A DNA stretch of 64,000 bases from Arenimonas sp. SCN 70-307 (GCF_001724815.1 NZ_MEDO01000004.1:31973-95972); one strand, 5' to 3'; positions 17,442 to 27,610 are shown, counted from the first letter of the stretch. The notes: generated by a model from the sequence alone, not told the origin. A program made the numbers and translations.

Positions 17442-17861
17442 ATGAACCGGATCCTGCGCCCGCTCGTCCTGACCTGCCTGGTGCTCCTGCTCGCCGCCTG
17501 CGCCGGCGGCGGCGGCCAGCGCAGCCCCCGCGACCAGATGCTCTACCACTACGTGAGCGCGGTGCGCTGGAGCGACTTCGACGCCGCCTACGGGTTCCTC
17601 GACCCGGCCTGGCTGGCCGCCAACCCCATGACCGACGCCGAGCGCGAGCGCTACCGGCAGTTCCAGGTCTCGGGCTACGAGGTCAAGTCGGCGCGCGAAC
17701 CGGCCGAGGGCGAGTACGAGCAGGTGGTCGAGGTGCGGGTGGTCAACCGCCACACCCAGGTGGAGAAGCTCATCACCGACCGCCAGCGCTGGCGTTACGA
17801 CGCCCAGGCCAAGCGCTGGTGGCTGGCCAGCGGCCTGCCCGACCTGGACGCGGCGCGCTGA
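17442..17861 (+). CDS. Hypothetical lipoprotein
   Basis: 139-aa exported protein with a lipoprotein signal (LVLTCLVLLLAAC, lipidated Cys at about 21), then a Gly-rich spacer. The mature part (YHYVSAVRWSDFDAAYGFLD, then QVSGYEVKSAREP and RQRWRYDAQAKRWWLASGLP) has the alternating helix and strand pattern of small NTF2-like or DUF4878-like domains, but I cannot assign a named family firmly. The ATG at 17442 is fixed by the signal peptide; the open frame extends upstream only as a shadow. A TANAAT-type -10 box lies 6 nt upstream. Confidence 0.7.
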   Translation: MNRILRPLVLTCLVLLLAACAGGGGQRSPRDQMLYHYVSAVRWSDFDAAYGFLDPAWLAANPMTDAERERYRQFQVSGYEVKSAREPAEGEYEQVVEVRVVNRHTQVEKLITDRQRWRYDAQAKRWWLASGLPDLDAAR

Positions 17862-17925
17862 TCGGTTTGGCCGGCGGGGCCCGCGGCCCCATAATGCCCG
17901 GCCCACCTGCGTCGAACCGTCTTCC

Positions 17926-18357
17926 ATGGATCGCCTGACCGAATTCTTCCAAGCCAACCTGGTGCTGTCGCTGGTGTTCGCCGGCCTCACCGTGGCGCTC
18001 ATCTACACCGAGATCGCCCGCCTGTTCCGGGGCTTCAAGGGCATCACGCCGGCCCAGCTCACCGACCTGATCAACCGCGAGGGCGCGCTGGTGCTCGACA
18101 TCCGCGGCCAGGGCGAGTTCGAGAAGGGCCACATCATCGGCTCCAAACACCTGCTGCCCAGCCAGGTCGACCCCGAGGGCAAGCTCCTGGCCAAGGCCAA
18201 GGTGTCGCCGGTGGTGGTGGTCTGCGCCGCGGGCATCACCGCTTCCGGCGTCGCCGGCCGGCTGGTGAAGGCCGGCTACAAGCAGGTCAGCATCCTCGAG
18301 GGCGGCATCGGCGCCTGGCAGCAGGCCGGCCTGCCGCTGGCCAAGGGCAAGGCCTGA
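17926..18357 (+). CDS. Membrane-anchored rhodanese-like protein (YibN type)
   Basis: 143-aa protein with an N-terminal membrane segment (about 12-30, LVLSLVFAGLTVALIYTEI) and a cytoplasmic rhodanese domain. The active-site loop is VVVCAAGITASG with catalytic Cys at 100. The domain also shows ALVLDIRGQGEFEKGHIIGS and the closing LEGGIGAWQQAGLP. It may transfer sulfane sulfur or act in thiol redox reactions. Position just upstream of secB and gpsA matches the E. coli yibN-grxC-secB-gpsA order, with grxC missing. A likely -10 (CATAAT, 17890-17895) lies about 30 nt upstream. Confidence 0.85.
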   Translation: MDRLTEFFQANLVLSLVFAGLTVALIYTEIARLFRGFKGITPAQLTDLINREGALVLDIRGQGEFEKGHIIGSKHLLPSQVDPEGKLLAKAKVSPVVVVCAAGITASGVAGRLVKAGYKQVSILEGGIGAWQQAGLPLAKGKA

Positions 18358-18447
18358 GGCCCCGCGCCGGTGCTTTCGCGCGGGCCTCGGGCGCCGTGCG
18401 ATAATCCCCGGTCTTTCCACGATTCCCCTTAATTCCCGGAGCAAACC

Positions 18448-18945
18448 ATGGCCGAGCAGAACAACGGCGCCGTCGCCGCGAGCGAACAGCAGGCGCAGTT
18501 CACCATCCAGAAGATCTACGTCAAGGACATCTCCTTCGAGGCGCCCAACGCGCCGCAGGTCTTCAACGAAACCGGCCAGCCGCAGCTCGAGCTCAGCCTC
18601 AACCAGAAGGTCGGCCGCGTGGGCGAGGACCTGTTCGAGTGCGTGCTCGCGGTCACCGTGACCTGCAAGATCGCCGACAAGACCGTCTACCTGGCCGAGG
18701 TCGAGCAGGCCGGCCTGTTCCAGCTCGCCGGCTTCGACGAGCGCACCCTGGACATGATGCTCGGCACCTACTGCCCGAACGTGCTGTTCCCGTACGCCCG
18801 CCAGACCGTGGGCGACCTGGTCGCCTCGGGCGGCTTCCCGCCGTTCTACCTGCAGCCGATCAACTTCGAGGCGCTGTACGCCGAGGGCCTGCGCCGCCGC
18901 GCCGAGCAGGCCCAGGCCGCCGCCCCGGGCGCCGGCAACGCCTGA
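18448..18945 (+). CDS. secB: Protein-export chaperone SecB
   Basis: 165-aa tetrameric cytosolic chaperone that keeps preproteins unfolded and delivers them to SecA. Diagnostic segments are [20 protein letters not shown], the strand [23 protein letters not shown] and the ILFPYAR-like patch [13 protein letters not shown], then [13 protein letters not shown]. The acidic and alanine-rich tail is normal. CCGGAG lies 9 nt before the ATG. GATAAT about 45 nt upstream is a probable -10. It is followed after 10 bp by gpsA. Confidence 0.95.
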   Translation: MAEQNNGAVAASEQQAQFTIQKIYVKDISFEAPNAPQVFNETGQPQLELSLNQKVGRVGEDLFECVLAVTVTCKIADKTVYLAEVEQAGLFQLAGFDERTLDMMLGTYCPNVLFPYARQTVGDLVASGGFPPFYLQPINFEALYAEGLRRRAEQAQAAAPGAGNA

Positions 18946-18955
18946 CCCGGGCCGC

Positions 18956-19984
18956 GTGCCGGTGAATTCGGCCAAGCCATCGATCGCCGTGCTCGGGAGT
19001 GGCTCCTGGGGCACGGCGCTGGCCAGCCTGATCGCCCGCAACGGGCACCCGACCACGATCTGGGGGCGCGACGCCGCCCAGGTCGCGGCCATCGCCCGCA
19101 CGCACGAGAACCCGCGCTACCTGCCGGGCATCCCGCTGCCCGAATCGCTGGCGGCCAGCACCGACCTGGCCGCCACCGTGGCCGGTGCCGACCTGGTGCT
19201 GGCGGTGACGCCCAGCCATGCCTTCACCGAAACCCTGCATGCGCTGGCGCCGCACCGTCGCGCCGGCGCCGGCGTGGCCTGGGCCACCAAGGGCTTCGAG
19301 CCCGGCTCGGGCCGCTTCCTGCATGAAGTCGCCGCCGAAGCCCTGGGTGCCGACGTGCCGCTGGCCGTGGTCACCGGGCCGTCCTTCGCCAAGGAAGTGG
19401 CCCAGGGCCTGCCCACCGCGGTCACCGTGCACTCCGACGACGAGGCCTTCGCCCAGTCGGTGGCCGGTTCGCTGCACGGCCCCACCTTCCGCGCCTACAC
19501 CGGCAACGACATGCTCGGCGCCGAGCTGGGTGGCGCCATGAAGAACGTGCTGGCGGTCGCCACCGGCGTCGCCGACGGCATGCAGCTGGGCCTCAACGCC
19601 CGCGCCGGCCTGATCACCCGCGGCCTGAACGAGATGCTGCGGCTCAACCTCGCGCTCGGCGGCAAGGCCGAGACGCTGATGGGCCTGGCGGGCCTGGGCG
19701 ACCTGGTGCTCACCTGCACGGGCGACCTCTCCCGCAACCGTCGCCTCGGCCTCGCCCTCGGCCGCGGCCAGTCCATCGCCGAGGCGGTGGCGGCCATCGG
19801 CCAGGTGGTGGAGTCGGTGCAGACCGCCGACGAAGTGATGCGCCTGGCCGAGCGCCACGGCATCGAGCTGCCGATCTCGGCCCTGGTGCGCGAAGTGCTG
19901 CACGGCACGATCACCCCGGTCGAAGGCCTTAAGATGCTGCTCGCCCGCGAGCAGAAGCCGGAGTTCCCCGAAGGCCTGCTCTGA
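18956..19984 (+). CDS. gpsA: Glycerol-3-phosphate dehydrogenase (NAD(P)+)
   Basis: 342-aa cytosolic enzyme reducing dihydroxyacetone phosphate to sn-glycerol-3-phosphate for phospholipid synthesis. The N-terminal Rossmann motif is [12 protein letters not shown]. Substrate and catalytic segments are [34 protein letters not shown] (with the catalytic Lys) and [17 protein letters not shown]. Two GTG starts are possible (18956 and 18962); both precede the fold by about ten residues. Ten base pairs separate it from secB. A strong bidirectional terminator follows. Confidence 0.93.
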   Translation: MPVNSAKPSIAVLGSGSWGTALASLIARNGHPTTIWGRDAAQVAAIARTHENPRYLPGIPLPESLAASTDLAATVAGADLVLAVTPSHAFTETLHALAPHRRAGAGVAWATKGFEPGSGRFLHEVAAEALGADVPLAVVTGPSFAKEVAQGLPTAVTVHSDDEAFAQSVAGSLHGPTFRAYTGNDMLGAELGGAMKNVLAVATGVADGMQLGLNARAGLITRGLNEMLRLNLALGGKAETLMGLAGLGDLVLTCTGDLSRNRRLGLALGRGQSIAEAVAAIGQVVESVQTADEVMRLAERHGIELPISALVREVLHGTITPVEGLKMLLAREQKPEFPEGLL

Positions 19985-20006
19985 GCCGCGTTTCCCGCGC
20001 GCAAAA

Positions 20007-20034
20007 AGAAAGCCCGGCCGAAGCCGGGCTTTCT
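20007..20034. terminator. Bidirectional terminator between gpsA and the Ax21-like gene
   Basis: Stem AGAAAGCCCGGC (20007-20018) / GCCGGGCTTTCT (20023-20034), loop CGAA. T-runs follow in both directions (CGTTTT on the plus strand, TTTTTGC on the minus strand). It lies between two convergent genes and should end both transcripts. Confidence 0.88.
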
Positions 20035-20054
20035 CGTTTTCGATCCGTGGGGGA

Positions 20055-20603
20055 TCAGAAGCTGGCGCGCAGGCCGAGCAGGTAGGTCTCGCCGCCGTCG
20101 GCGAACTCGACCTCACCCACCACGCCCCAGGTCTGGCTGAACTTGTACTGGCCGCCGACCGTGGCGCTGAAGTCGCCGCTGAAGTCGCTGCCGTCGATGT
20201 AGTTGGCCTTGAGCAGGCCCTCGAACTTGTCCGAGAACGAGCCGCGCAGGCCGACCGAGGTGCGGTAGCCGTCGATGTCGCCGAAGCCGTTGACGTCGGC
20301 GTTGATGTAGGCCAGCTCCGCGATCAGGGCGGTGTTGGCCGACAGGCCGTGGGCGTAGCCGATGCCCAGGTCGTAGGTGTCGACGTCGATGTTGGTGTTG
20401 TCGATCTCGACGGTGTTGTAGCCGCCGAAGCCGTAGAAGCCCGACTGGCCGAACTCGAACGAGCCACGCACGCCGAAGCCGTCGGCGTCGCCGTCGACGT
20501 TGACGTAGTTGCCTTCGACGTAGGTGTAGCTGAGCTTGTCGTCGGCCTGGGCCGACAGCGGGAGCAGGGAAGCCAGGGCAAGGGCAATGAGGGAGCGCTT
20601 CAT
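20055..20603 (-). CDS. Ax21-like outer-membrane beta-barrel protein
   Basis: 182-aa secreted protein. The signal peptide (MKRSLIALALASLLPLSAQA) is cut before DDKLSYTYVEGNYVN, which resembles the mature start of Xanthomonas and Stenotrophomonas Ax21 proteins. The rest is a small barrel of alternating aromatic and polar strands (FGQSGFYGFGGYNTVEID and so on), ending in phenylalanine (LLGLRASF), the usual recognition signal for the BAM complex. Strands are separated by Asp/Asn/Gly-rich turns. The reported signalling role of Ax21 has been retracted or disputed, so only an outer-membrane location is supported. The open frame upstream of the ATG (20601-20603) encodes no signal. Confidence 0.78.
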   Translation of the reverse strand: MKRSLIALALASLLPLSAQADDKLSYTYVEGNYVNVDGDADGFGVRGSFEFGQSGFYGFGGYNTVEIDNTNIDVDTYDLGIGYAHGLSANTALIAELAYINADVNGFGDIDGYRTSVGLRGSFSDKFEGLLKANYIDGSDFSGDFSATVGGQYKFSQTWGVVGEVEFADGGETYLLGLRASF

Positions 20604-20720
20604 GTTTTTGTACTTCCGTTGTTGTTGGGGGAGGCCCCGCATCGCGAGGCTGGGGGCCAGTATCCGAATCCAAACGTAACGAAGGATTAACCCGGCACTG
20701 ACTCGCACTTAACCGTGTCG

Positions 20721-21194
20721 TCAGTCATGGGTGCGAGCGCCTGCGTAGCCGAACTGGCGCCAGGCCTCGAACACAGCCACGGCGACGGCGTTGGAGAGAT
20801 TGAGGCTGCGCTGGCCGGCGCGCATCGGCAGCGTGAGCTGGTTTTGCGGCGCGACGCCCGTGAGGACCTCCGGCGGCAGGCCGCGGGTCTCCGGTCCGAA
20901 CAGCAGCGCATCACCCTGGCGATAGGCGGGCTCGTCGAAACGCCGCGTTGCACGCGCGCTGAACGCGAACAGCCGCGGCTGGCCCAGTGCGTCCAGGCAG
21001 TCATCGAGGCTGGCATGGCAGCGCATGCTGGCGAACTCGTGGTAGTCCAGGCCGGCGCGGCGCAGGCGCGCGTCGTCGAGCTCGAAACCGAGCGGCTCGA
21101 CCAGGTGCAGGTGGGCGCCGGTGTTGGCGCATAGCCGGATCACGTTGCCCGTATTGGGCGGGATCTCGGGCTGGTAAAGGATGACGTGCAGCAT
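20721..21194 (-). CDS. trmL: tRNA (cytidine/uridine-2'-O-)-methyltransferase TrmL
   Basis: 157-aa SPOUT enzyme that methylates the ribose of nucleotide 34 in tRNA-Leu. The family N-terminus [20 protein letters not shown] is complete. The knotted AdoMet site is formed by [31 protein letters not shown] and the final helix. Length matches E. coli TrmL. It is monocistronic, between the Ax21-like gene (same strand) and a small secreted protein. Confidence 0.92.
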   Translation of the reverse strand: MLHVILYQPEIPPNTGNVIRLCANTGAHLHLVEPLGFELDDARLRRAGLDYHEFASMRCHASLDDCLDALGQPRLFAFSARATRRFDEPAYRQGDALLFGPETRGLPPEVLTGVAPQNQLTLPMRAGQRSLNLSNAVAVAVFEAWRQFGYAGARTHD

Positions 21195-21230
21195 CGCGGC
21201 ATTATCGCCGCGCGAGGGTCGGGGCGGGGC

Positions 21231-21458
21231 TCAGCCGGCGCAGTGCAGGCGGCGGACCAGCAGGCCCAGGTCGCCGGGCATGCGCGACAGGCCGCGCGGG
21301 CCGGCCTGGCCCGGACCCGATTCGCAGGCCAGGCCCGCCGAGACCACGTCGCCCAGGGTCTTTTGCAGGCTGGGCGGTTCGAACAGCAGGGCGGCCAGGC
21401 CCAGGGCCAGCAGCGGCAGGGCGGCCAGGCTTCGGCGCAGGTGCGTTTGGTGGGACAT
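21231..21458 (-). CDS. Small hypothetical secreted or membrane peptide
   Basis: 75-aa protein with a basic N-terminus and one hydrophobic segment (LRRSLAALPLLALGLAALLF, about 8-27), then a Gly/Pro-rich tail with two cysteines (about 45 and 73). I do not recognise it. The start at 21456-21458 has AGGAG about 14 nt upstream, which is slightly long. An alternative ATG at 21533 would add 25 residues without a signal. It lies in the same direction as the following exported hypothetical gene (21561-22346). Confidence 0.5.
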   Translation of the reverse strand: MSHQTHLRRSLAALPLLALGLAALLFEPPSLQKTLGDVVSAGLACESGPGQAGPRGLSRMPGDLGLLVRRLHCAG

Positions 21459-21560
21459 GGCGGCTTCCGGTTTCAGGAGGTGGCACCAAGGTTTTGCAGG
21501 AAGCGTGCCATCCACCATGGCCTTTGGAATCAAAGACTTGGCGGTGTCCGGGCTGTCCGC

Positions 21561-22339
21561 TCAGCCGCCGCGGACGCTGCAGGCGGACAGTGGCTCGGCC
21601 GACAGGGCCTGCCACTGGTCCGGGGCGGCCGGCCCGGCCGGGCGGGGGAAGTCGATGCGCGCCAGCAGCTGGTCCTTGCCCTGGTCGTCGCGCAGGTTGC
21701 TCAGGCCCTCGAAGCGCAGCAGGCGGCGGCTGTCGCGGCCGTAGGCCACGTCGATGTGCGGCGCCAGCCAGCCCAGCAGGCCGCCCAGGCGCAGCCGGAA
21801 GAACTCGGCCGGCTCGCCCGCCACTTCGCCGGCGCCGCGGCGGCGCACGGTGAAGTCGTAGGCGTCGAGCCGGGAAGGCACCGCGAACTGCAGCGGCACC
21901 GGCTTGCCGTCGAGCAGCGGCTGCCAGCGCTCGCGGATGAACTCGTCGAAGCCGGCATCGGCCACCAGGGCCTCGCCGCCGGCCACCGGCGCACTGCGCT
22001 CGGCGGCCTGCGGGCCGCGCCGCACCCACAGCTCGCCGGCGTCGCCGGCGCGGCGCAAGCCCTCGCGATAGCCCAGGCGCACGTCCTCGAAGGAGAACGC
22101 GGGCGCGAGCGAGGAGTCGCCGTAATCGACCTGCTTGCGCGCGAAGGCGGTGCCGTCGGTGCAGCGGTAGACCACCAGGCGCCTGCGCAGCTCGCCGTCG
22201 GCGTGGTCGAGCAGGTGCTGCTCGCGATAGAGCAGCGCGCCGCTGTCGGGGTCGCGCGCAAGGCCTTCCTGGAACTGCAGCGAGGCGGCCGCCGGCGCGG
22301 CGAGCGCGGCGATCGAAACAGCCAGCATCAGGCGAAGCT

Positions 22340-22346
<7 letters not shown>
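21561..22346 (-). CDS. Hypothetical exported protein
   Basis: 261-aa protein with a cleavable signal peptide (MVKLRLMLAVSIAALAAPAAA). The mature part is beta-rich, with conserved-looking segments LYREQHLLDHADGELRRRLV, YDFTVRRRGAG and IDVAYGRDSRRLLRFEGLSN, the last two resembling a periplasmic substrate-binding or outer-membrane-linked module. Two cysteines (in YRCTDG and LSACSV) could form a disulfide. No enzymatic motif is visible. Its start overlaps the SDR gene end by 7 bp (22340-22346), so the two are probably co-transcribed. Confidence 0.65.
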
Positions 22347-23053
<707 letters not shown>

Positions 23054-23149
23054 CTCCCGACTATGGCCTTCGGCCTAGTGTATGGCCCGTCAATGCAGGC
23101 TAGGATTCAAGCCCCCCGGGCTGTCCGGGTGAAGAACAGGAACCCACGC

Positions 23150-26011
23150 ATGACCCAGTCCCGTCTTCCGCGCGTGCGCGCGCTGGTCCTGGCCCTCGGC
23201 TTCGCCGTGGCCACCCTCTCGCCCGTGCATGCGCGCGACGCCGCCAACGAGGCCGGTTCGTCGGTGCAGGCCGATATTCCGTTCGAGCAGTTCACCCTGC
23301 CCAACGGCCTGCGCGTGGTGGTGCACACCGACCGCAAGGCGCCGATCGTGGCGGTGAACGTCTGGTACCACGTGGGCGCCAAGAACGAGCTGCCGGGCCG
23401 CACCGGCTTCGCGCACCTGTTCGAGCACCTGATGTTCCAGTCGAGCGAGAACCACCAGGGCGAGTTCTTCACCCCGTTCGAGCTGGTCGGCGCCACCGAC
23501 CAGAACGGCACCACCAACTCCGACCGCACCAACTACTTCCAGAACGTGCCCACCACCGCGCTCGACATGGCGCTGTGGATGGAGTCCGACCGCATGGGCC
23601 ACTTCCTCGGCGCGGTCAGCCAGGAAGTGCTCGACGAGCAGCGCGGCGTGGTGCAGAACGAGAAGCGCCAGGGCGAGAACCAGCCCTATGGCCAGGTCTT
23701 CCAGCGCCTGCTCAAGGCCAGCTACCCCGAGGGCCACCCGTACAGCTGGCCGGTGATCGGCTCGATGTCCGACCTCAACGCCGCCTCGCTCGAGGACGTG
23801 CAGAACTTCTTCAAGAGCTGGTACGGCCCGAACAACGCCGTGCTGGTGCTCGCCGGCGACATCGACGTCGAGACGGCGAAGAAGAAGGTGACCCGCTACT
23901 TCGGCGACATCCCGGCCGGCCCGACCCTGGCCCAGCCCAAGGTCGACCCGGCGCCGCGCACCGAATCGACCCGCGACGAGTTCACCGACCGCGTGCCGCA
24001 GGCGCGCATCTACCGCGCCTGGAACATCGCCGAGTACGGCAACGTCGACGTCGAGCGCCTGCAGCTGCTTTCGCAGGTGCTGGGCGGCTCGCGTGCCTCG
24101 CGCCTGGACAAGCGCCTGGTGCACGGCGAGAAGATCGCCGACCGCGTCTCGGCCAGCGCCTGGGGCAACCAGCTCGGCGGAATGTTCTTCATCAGCGCCG
24201 ACGTGAAGGCCGGCGTCGACCCGGCCGTGGTCGAGAAGGCCCTGGACGAGGAGCTGCGCCGCCTGGTGGCCGAAGGCCCGACCGAGAGCGAACTCGAGCA
24301 GGCCCGCACCACCTTCAAGGCGGGATTCATCCGCGGCATCGAGCGCATCGGCGGCTTCGGCGGCAAGGCCGACGCGCTGGCCGAGTGCACGGTGTACATG
24401 GGCGACCCGGGCTGCTTCCGCGAGAGCCTGGCCGCCATCGACGCCGCCACCGCCGCGGACCTCAAGGCCGCCGGCCAGCGCTGGCTGGCGCGCGGCGACC
24501 ACACCATCGTGGTCACCCCGGGCGAGCGCGTGCCGACCGTCGAGGACGAGAGCGTCGCGCACCCGGACATGCCGGCCGTGCCGCCCGCCGACCCGAAGTA
24601 CACCACGGTCGCCAGCGACGTCGATCGTTCCAAGGGCCCGCCGGTGACCACCGAGTTCCCGGACCTGGTGTTCCCGGAGCTCAAGCGCACCCAGCTGTCC
24701 AACGGCATCACCCTCGTGCTCGCCGAGCGCCCGGGCCTGCCGGTGGTGCAGATGAGCCTGCAGCTGCCGGGCGGCTACGTGGCCGACGTGGGCCGCAAGC
24801 TCGGCACCGCCAGCTTCACCATGGGCATGCTCGACGAGGGCGCCGGCAAGTACAGCGCACTGGAGTTCGGCAACGAGGCCGAACGCCTGGGCGCCAACCT
24901 CGGCTCGAGCGCAGCGCTCGACGGCGGCAGCGCCTTCCTGTCGGCGCTGAAGGAGAACCTCGACGAGTCGGTGGCGCTGTTCGCCACCATGCTGCGCACC
25001 CCGCGCTTCGACGACGCCGAGATCGAGCGCGTTCGCCAGGGCTGGATCGCGACGATCAAGCAGGAGAAGGCGCGCCCGAACTCGGCCGCCACCCGCCTGC
25101 TGCCGCCGCTGCTGTACGGAAAGGGCCATCCTTACGCCATCCCGTTCAGCGGCACCGGCGACGAAGCCTCGATCGCCTCGCTCACCCGCGATGAACTGCT
25201 GGCCTACCACCGCGACTTCGTCCGCCCCGAGGGCTCGACCCTGATCGTGGTGGGCGACACCACGCTCGACGAGATCGTGCCGGTGCTCGAGAAGCACCTG
25301 GGCCAGTGGAAGGGCCAGGGCCAGGCCCCGGCGCTGCCCGCGGTGGCCACCGTGGCGCTGCCGCAGTCGCCGCGCGTGTTCCTGGTCGACCAGCCGGGCG
25401 CGATCCAGGCCAACATCTACGTCGGCCAGCTGGCGCCCTCGACCATGGACGAGAAGGCGACCGAGTTCGAGATCGCCAACGCCGTGCTCGGCGGCGAGTT
25501 CAGCTCGCGCCTGAACATGAACCTGCGCGAGGACAAGCACTGGGCCTACGGCAGCTACAGCTTCGTGCAGGCCGCCAAGGGCCAGCGCCCGTGGATGGCC
25601 TTCGCGGCCGTGCAGATCGACAAGACCGCCGAGTCGATGGCCGAGCTGCAGCGCGAGATCAGCCAGTACGCCACCGGCGAAGCACCGGCCACGCCGGAGG
25701 AAGTGGCCAAGATCCAGGCCAGCGAAATCCGCAGCCTGCCGGGCTCGTACGAAACCGCCAACGCCGTGCTCGGCGCCATCGGCGGCATCGTGCGCTACAA
25801 CCGTCCGGACGACTACGTGGTGCAGCGCAAGGACAAGATCGAGGCGCTCACCCCCGAGATCGTCAACGCCGCCGCCGGCACCATCCGTCCCGGTTCGCTG
25901 ACCTGGGTGGTGGTGGGCGACCTCCAGCAGATCGAGCAAGGCGTGCGCGCCCTCGGCCTGGGCGAGGTGCACGTGATCGACGCCGACGGCAACCCGGTGG
26001 CCGGCAAGTAA
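23150..26011 (+). CDS. M16 family zinc metallopeptidase (two-domain, exported)
   Basis: 953-aa periplasmic peptidase. A signal peptide (about 1-29, ending PVHA-R) is followed by the first M16 unit with the inverted zinc motif HLFEH (H89, E92, H93) and third ligand E171 (VVQNEKRQ). A second, catalytically inactive M16 unit begins near residue 500 (LKRTQLSNGITLVLAERPGL) and lacks the zinc motif but keeps the Arg/Tyr-containing substrate-clamp region. Such clam-shell enzymes degrade peptides. ATG 23150 is set by the signal peptide; the frame upstream is antisense to the SDR gene. It is a paralogue of the gene at 37102-39834. A terminator follows at 26038. Confidence 0.9.
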   Translation: MTQSRLPRVRALVLALGFAVATLSPVHARDAANEAGSSVQADIPFEQFTLPNGLRVVVHTDRKAPIVAVNVWYHVGAKNELPGRTGFAHLFEHLMFQSSENHQGEFFTPFELVGATDQNGTTNSDRTNYFQNVPTTALDMALWMESDRMGHFLGAVSQEVLDEQRGVVQNEKRQGENQPYGQVFQRLLKASYPEGHPYSWPVIGSMSDLNAASLEDVQNFFKSWYGPNNAVLVLAGDIDVETAKKKVTRYFGDIPAGPTLAQPKVDPAPRTESTRDEFTDRVPQARIYRAWNIAEYGNVDVERLQLLSQVLGGSRASRLDKRLVHGEKIADRVSASAWGNQLGGMFFISADVKAGVDPAVVEKALDEELRRLVAEGPTESELEQARTTFKAGFIRGIERIGGFGGKADALAECTVYMGDPGCFRESLAAIDAATAADLKAAGQRWLARGDHTIVVTPGERVPTVEDESVAHPDMPAVPPADPKYTTVASDVDRSKGPPVTTEFPDLVFPELKRTQLSNGITLVLAERPGLPVVQMSLQLPGGYVADVGRKLGTASFTMGMLDEGAGKYSALEFGNEAERLGANLGSSAALDGGSAFLSALKENLDESVALFATMLRTPRFDDAEIERVRQGWIATIKQEKARPNSAATRLLPPLLYGKGHPYAIPFSGTGDEASIASLTRDELLAYHRDFVRPEGSTLIVVGDTTLDEIVPVLEKHLGQWKGQGQAPALPAVATVALPQSPRVFLVDQPGAIQANIYVGQLAPSTMDEKATEFEIANAVLGGEFSSRLNMNLREDKHWAYGSYSFVQAAKGQRPWMAFAAVQIDKTAESMAELQREISQYATGEAPATPEEVAKIQASEIRSLPGSYETANAVLGAIGGIVRYNRPDDYVVQRKDKIEALTPEIVNAAAGTIRPGSLTWVVVGDLQQIEQGVRALGLGEVHVIDADGNPVAGK

Positions 26012-26037
26012 GCCAGCCCCGGTACATTGCGGGTTAA

Positions 26038-26073
26038 GCACGGGCGGGGCGAGAATCCCGCCCGTGCCTTTTT
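26038..26073 (+). terminator. Rho-independent terminator after the M16 peptidase gene
   Basis: Perfect 11-bp stem GCACGGGCGGG (26038-26048) / CCCGCCCGTGC (26057-26067), 8-base loop, followed by CTTTTT (26068-26073). It ends 12 bp before the next start codon, so the downstream lipoprotein needs its own promoter or read-through. Confidence 0.88.
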
Positions 26074-26084
26074 GGAGATTCGGG

Positions 26085-26480
26085 ATGCGAAAGATCGCTT
26101 TGGCCCTGGCCCTTGTTCCCCTCGTCGCCGCCTGTACGTGGGTCAAGATGGCGCCGGGTGGCGCGCAGGTCCGCGTGGCGGCCGCCGGCCAGGACCTTTC
26201 GTCCTGCGAGCGCCGCGGCGAGATCTCGGTGTCGGTCAGGGACCGCCTGGGCCCCTACTCGCGCAACGACATCAAGGTGCGCGACGAGCTCGAGACCCTG
26301 GCCCGCAACGAGGCGCCCGGCCTGGGCGCCGACACGGTGCAGCCCAAGGCCGCGCCCAACGACGGCGAGCAGCGATTCCTGGCCTTCAGCTGCCGCGGCG
26401 CCGCCCCGGCCGCGGCCGCCCGCCCGGCCGCCGGCAACCGCTCCGACGACGGCGTCGAGACCTATCCCATCGAGGATTGA
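26085..26480 (+). CDS. DUF4156 lipoprotein (YjeI-like)
   Basis: 131-aa protein with a lipoprotein signal (IALALALVPLVAAC, lipidated Cys at 18), then the DUF4156 pattern: WVKMAPGGAQVRVA, a conserved Cys in LSSCERRGEISVSV, the helix VRDELETLARNEAPGLGADT and a second Cys in FLAFSCRG. The function of this small envelope family is unknown. ATG 26085 is fixed by the signal, with GGAG 9 nt upstream. The tail is Ala/Pro-rich. Confidence 0.8.
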   Translation: MRKIALALALVPLVAACTWVKMAPGGAQVRVAAAGQDLSSCERRGEISVSVRDRLGPYSRNDIKVRDELETLARNEAPGLGADTVQPKAAPNDGEQRFLAFSCRGAAPAAAARPAAGNRSDDGVETYPIED

Positions 26481-26485
26481 CGCCC

Positions 26486-26513
26486 CCGGCGGCCTTCGCG
26501 TGAAGGCCGCCGG
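26486..26513. terminator. Strong hairpin between the DUF4156 gene and oleA
   Basis: 12-bp perfect stem CCGGCGGCCTTC (26486-26497) / GAAGGCCGCCGG (26502-26513), loop GCGT. No T-tract follows, so it may pause or protect transcripts rather than terminate alone. It lies 5 bp after the lipoprotein stop. Confidence 0.5.
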
Positions 26514-26579
26514 AAGTTGAGCCAGGGGGGCGAAACGGGTAACTTTGACGGGTTTCCCCAACGCCGGGCATCCCCGCTT

Positions 26580-27596
26580 ATGTTGTTCAAGCATGTTTCC
26601 ATTGCCGGCCTTGCCCATATCGATGCGCCGCATCGCCTGAGCTCGGCCGACATCAATGCCCGGCTCAAGCCGACCATGGACCGCCTCGGCATCAAGACCG
26701 ACGTGCTCCAGGACATCGCCGGCATCTATGCCCGCCGCCTGTGGGACGACGAGGTGCAGGCCTCCGACGCCGCCACGCTCGCCGCCGAGAAAGCCATCGC
26801 CGACGCCGGCGTCGACCGCGCCAAGATCGGCCTGCTGGTCAACACCTCGGTCAGCCGCGACTACCTCGAGCCGTCCACCGCCTCCATCGTCTCGGGCAAC
26901 CTGGGCCTGGGCGAGAACTGCCAGAACTTCGACGTCGCCAATGCCTGCCTGGCCTTCATCAATGGCATGGACATCGCCAGCCGCATGATCGAGCGCGGCG
27001 AAATCGAATACGCCCTGGTCGTCGACGGCGAAACCGCCAACCTCGCCTACAAGAAGACGCTCGAGCGCCTGAGCGGCCCGGACGTCACCGAAGAGCAGTT
27101 CCGCAACGAGCTGGCCACGCTGACGCTCGGCTGCGGCGCCGCGGCCATGGTGCTCTCGCGCAGCGAGCTCACCCCGGACGCGCCGCGCTACAAGGGCGGC
27201 GTCACCAAGGCCGCCACGCAGTGGAACACGCTGTGCCGCGGCAACCTCGACCGCATGGTCACCGACACCCGCATGCTGCTGATCGAAGGCCTCAAGCTCG
27301 CCACCGCCACCTTCGGCGCGGCGCGCCAGGCGCTGGGCTGGGTGGTGGACGAGCTCGACGAGTTCGTCATCCACCAGGTCTCGCAGGTGCACACCCAGGC
27401 CTTCATCAAGGCCTTCGGCATCGACCCGAACAAGGTGATGACCATCTTCAACGAGCACGGCAACATCGGCCCGGCCTCGGTGCCGATCGTGCTGAGCAAG
27501 CTCAAGGAAATGGGCCGCCTCAAGAAGGGCAGCCGCGTCGCCCTGCTGGGCATCGGCTCGGGCCTGAACTGCTCGATGGCCGAGGTCGAGTGGTAA
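26580..27596 (+). CDS. oleA: OleA, acyl-CoA Claisen condensing enzyme for olefin/beta-lactone synthesis
   Basis: 338-aa thiolase-fold enzyme that joins two fatty acyl-CoAs head-to-head to a 2-alkyl-3-keto acid, first step of long-chain olefin synthesis. It closely matches Xanthomonas campestris OleA from its first residues (MLFKHVSIAGLAHIDAPH). Predicted active-site residues are E97 (YLEPST), C123 (NACLAF), H265 (VIHQVS) and N295 (NEHGNIG). They correspond to E117, C143, H285 and N315 in the published numbering, a constant offset of 20. ATG 26580 is chosen because the frame upstream adds unrelated residues. The other ole genes lie 3.2 kb downstream. TTGACG at 26545 may be a -35. Confidence 0.95.
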   Translation: MLFKHVSIAGLAHIDAPHRLSSADINARLKPTMDRLGIKTDVLQDIAGIYARRLWDDEVQASDAATLAAEKAIADAGVDRAKIGLLVNTSVSRDYLEPSTASIVSGNLGLGENCQNFDVANACLAFINGMDIASRMIERGEIEYALVVDGETANLAYKKTLERLSGPDVTEEQFRNELATLTLGCGAAAMVLSRSELTPDAPRYKGGVTKAATQWNTLCRGNLDRMVTDTRMLLIEGLKLATATFGAARQALGWVVDELDEFVIHQVSQVHTQAFIKAFGIDPNKVMTIFNEHGNIGPASVPIVLSKLKEMGRLKKGSRVALLGIGSGLNCSMAEVEW

Positions 27597-27610
27597 GAAG
27601 AAAGGGAAAA

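Noticed and set aside
18358..18447. Possible missing grxC between the rhodanese gene and secB
   Set aside because: The 90-bp gap holds only a promoter (GATAAT) and a ribosome-binding site; no glutaredoxin fragment is present.
23090..26146. 1018-codon open frame on the minus strand opposite the M16 peptidase
   Set aside because: It is a shadow of the high GC content: His/Val/Ala/Arg-rich composition with no domain, fully antisense to a gene with clear zinc and domain motifs.
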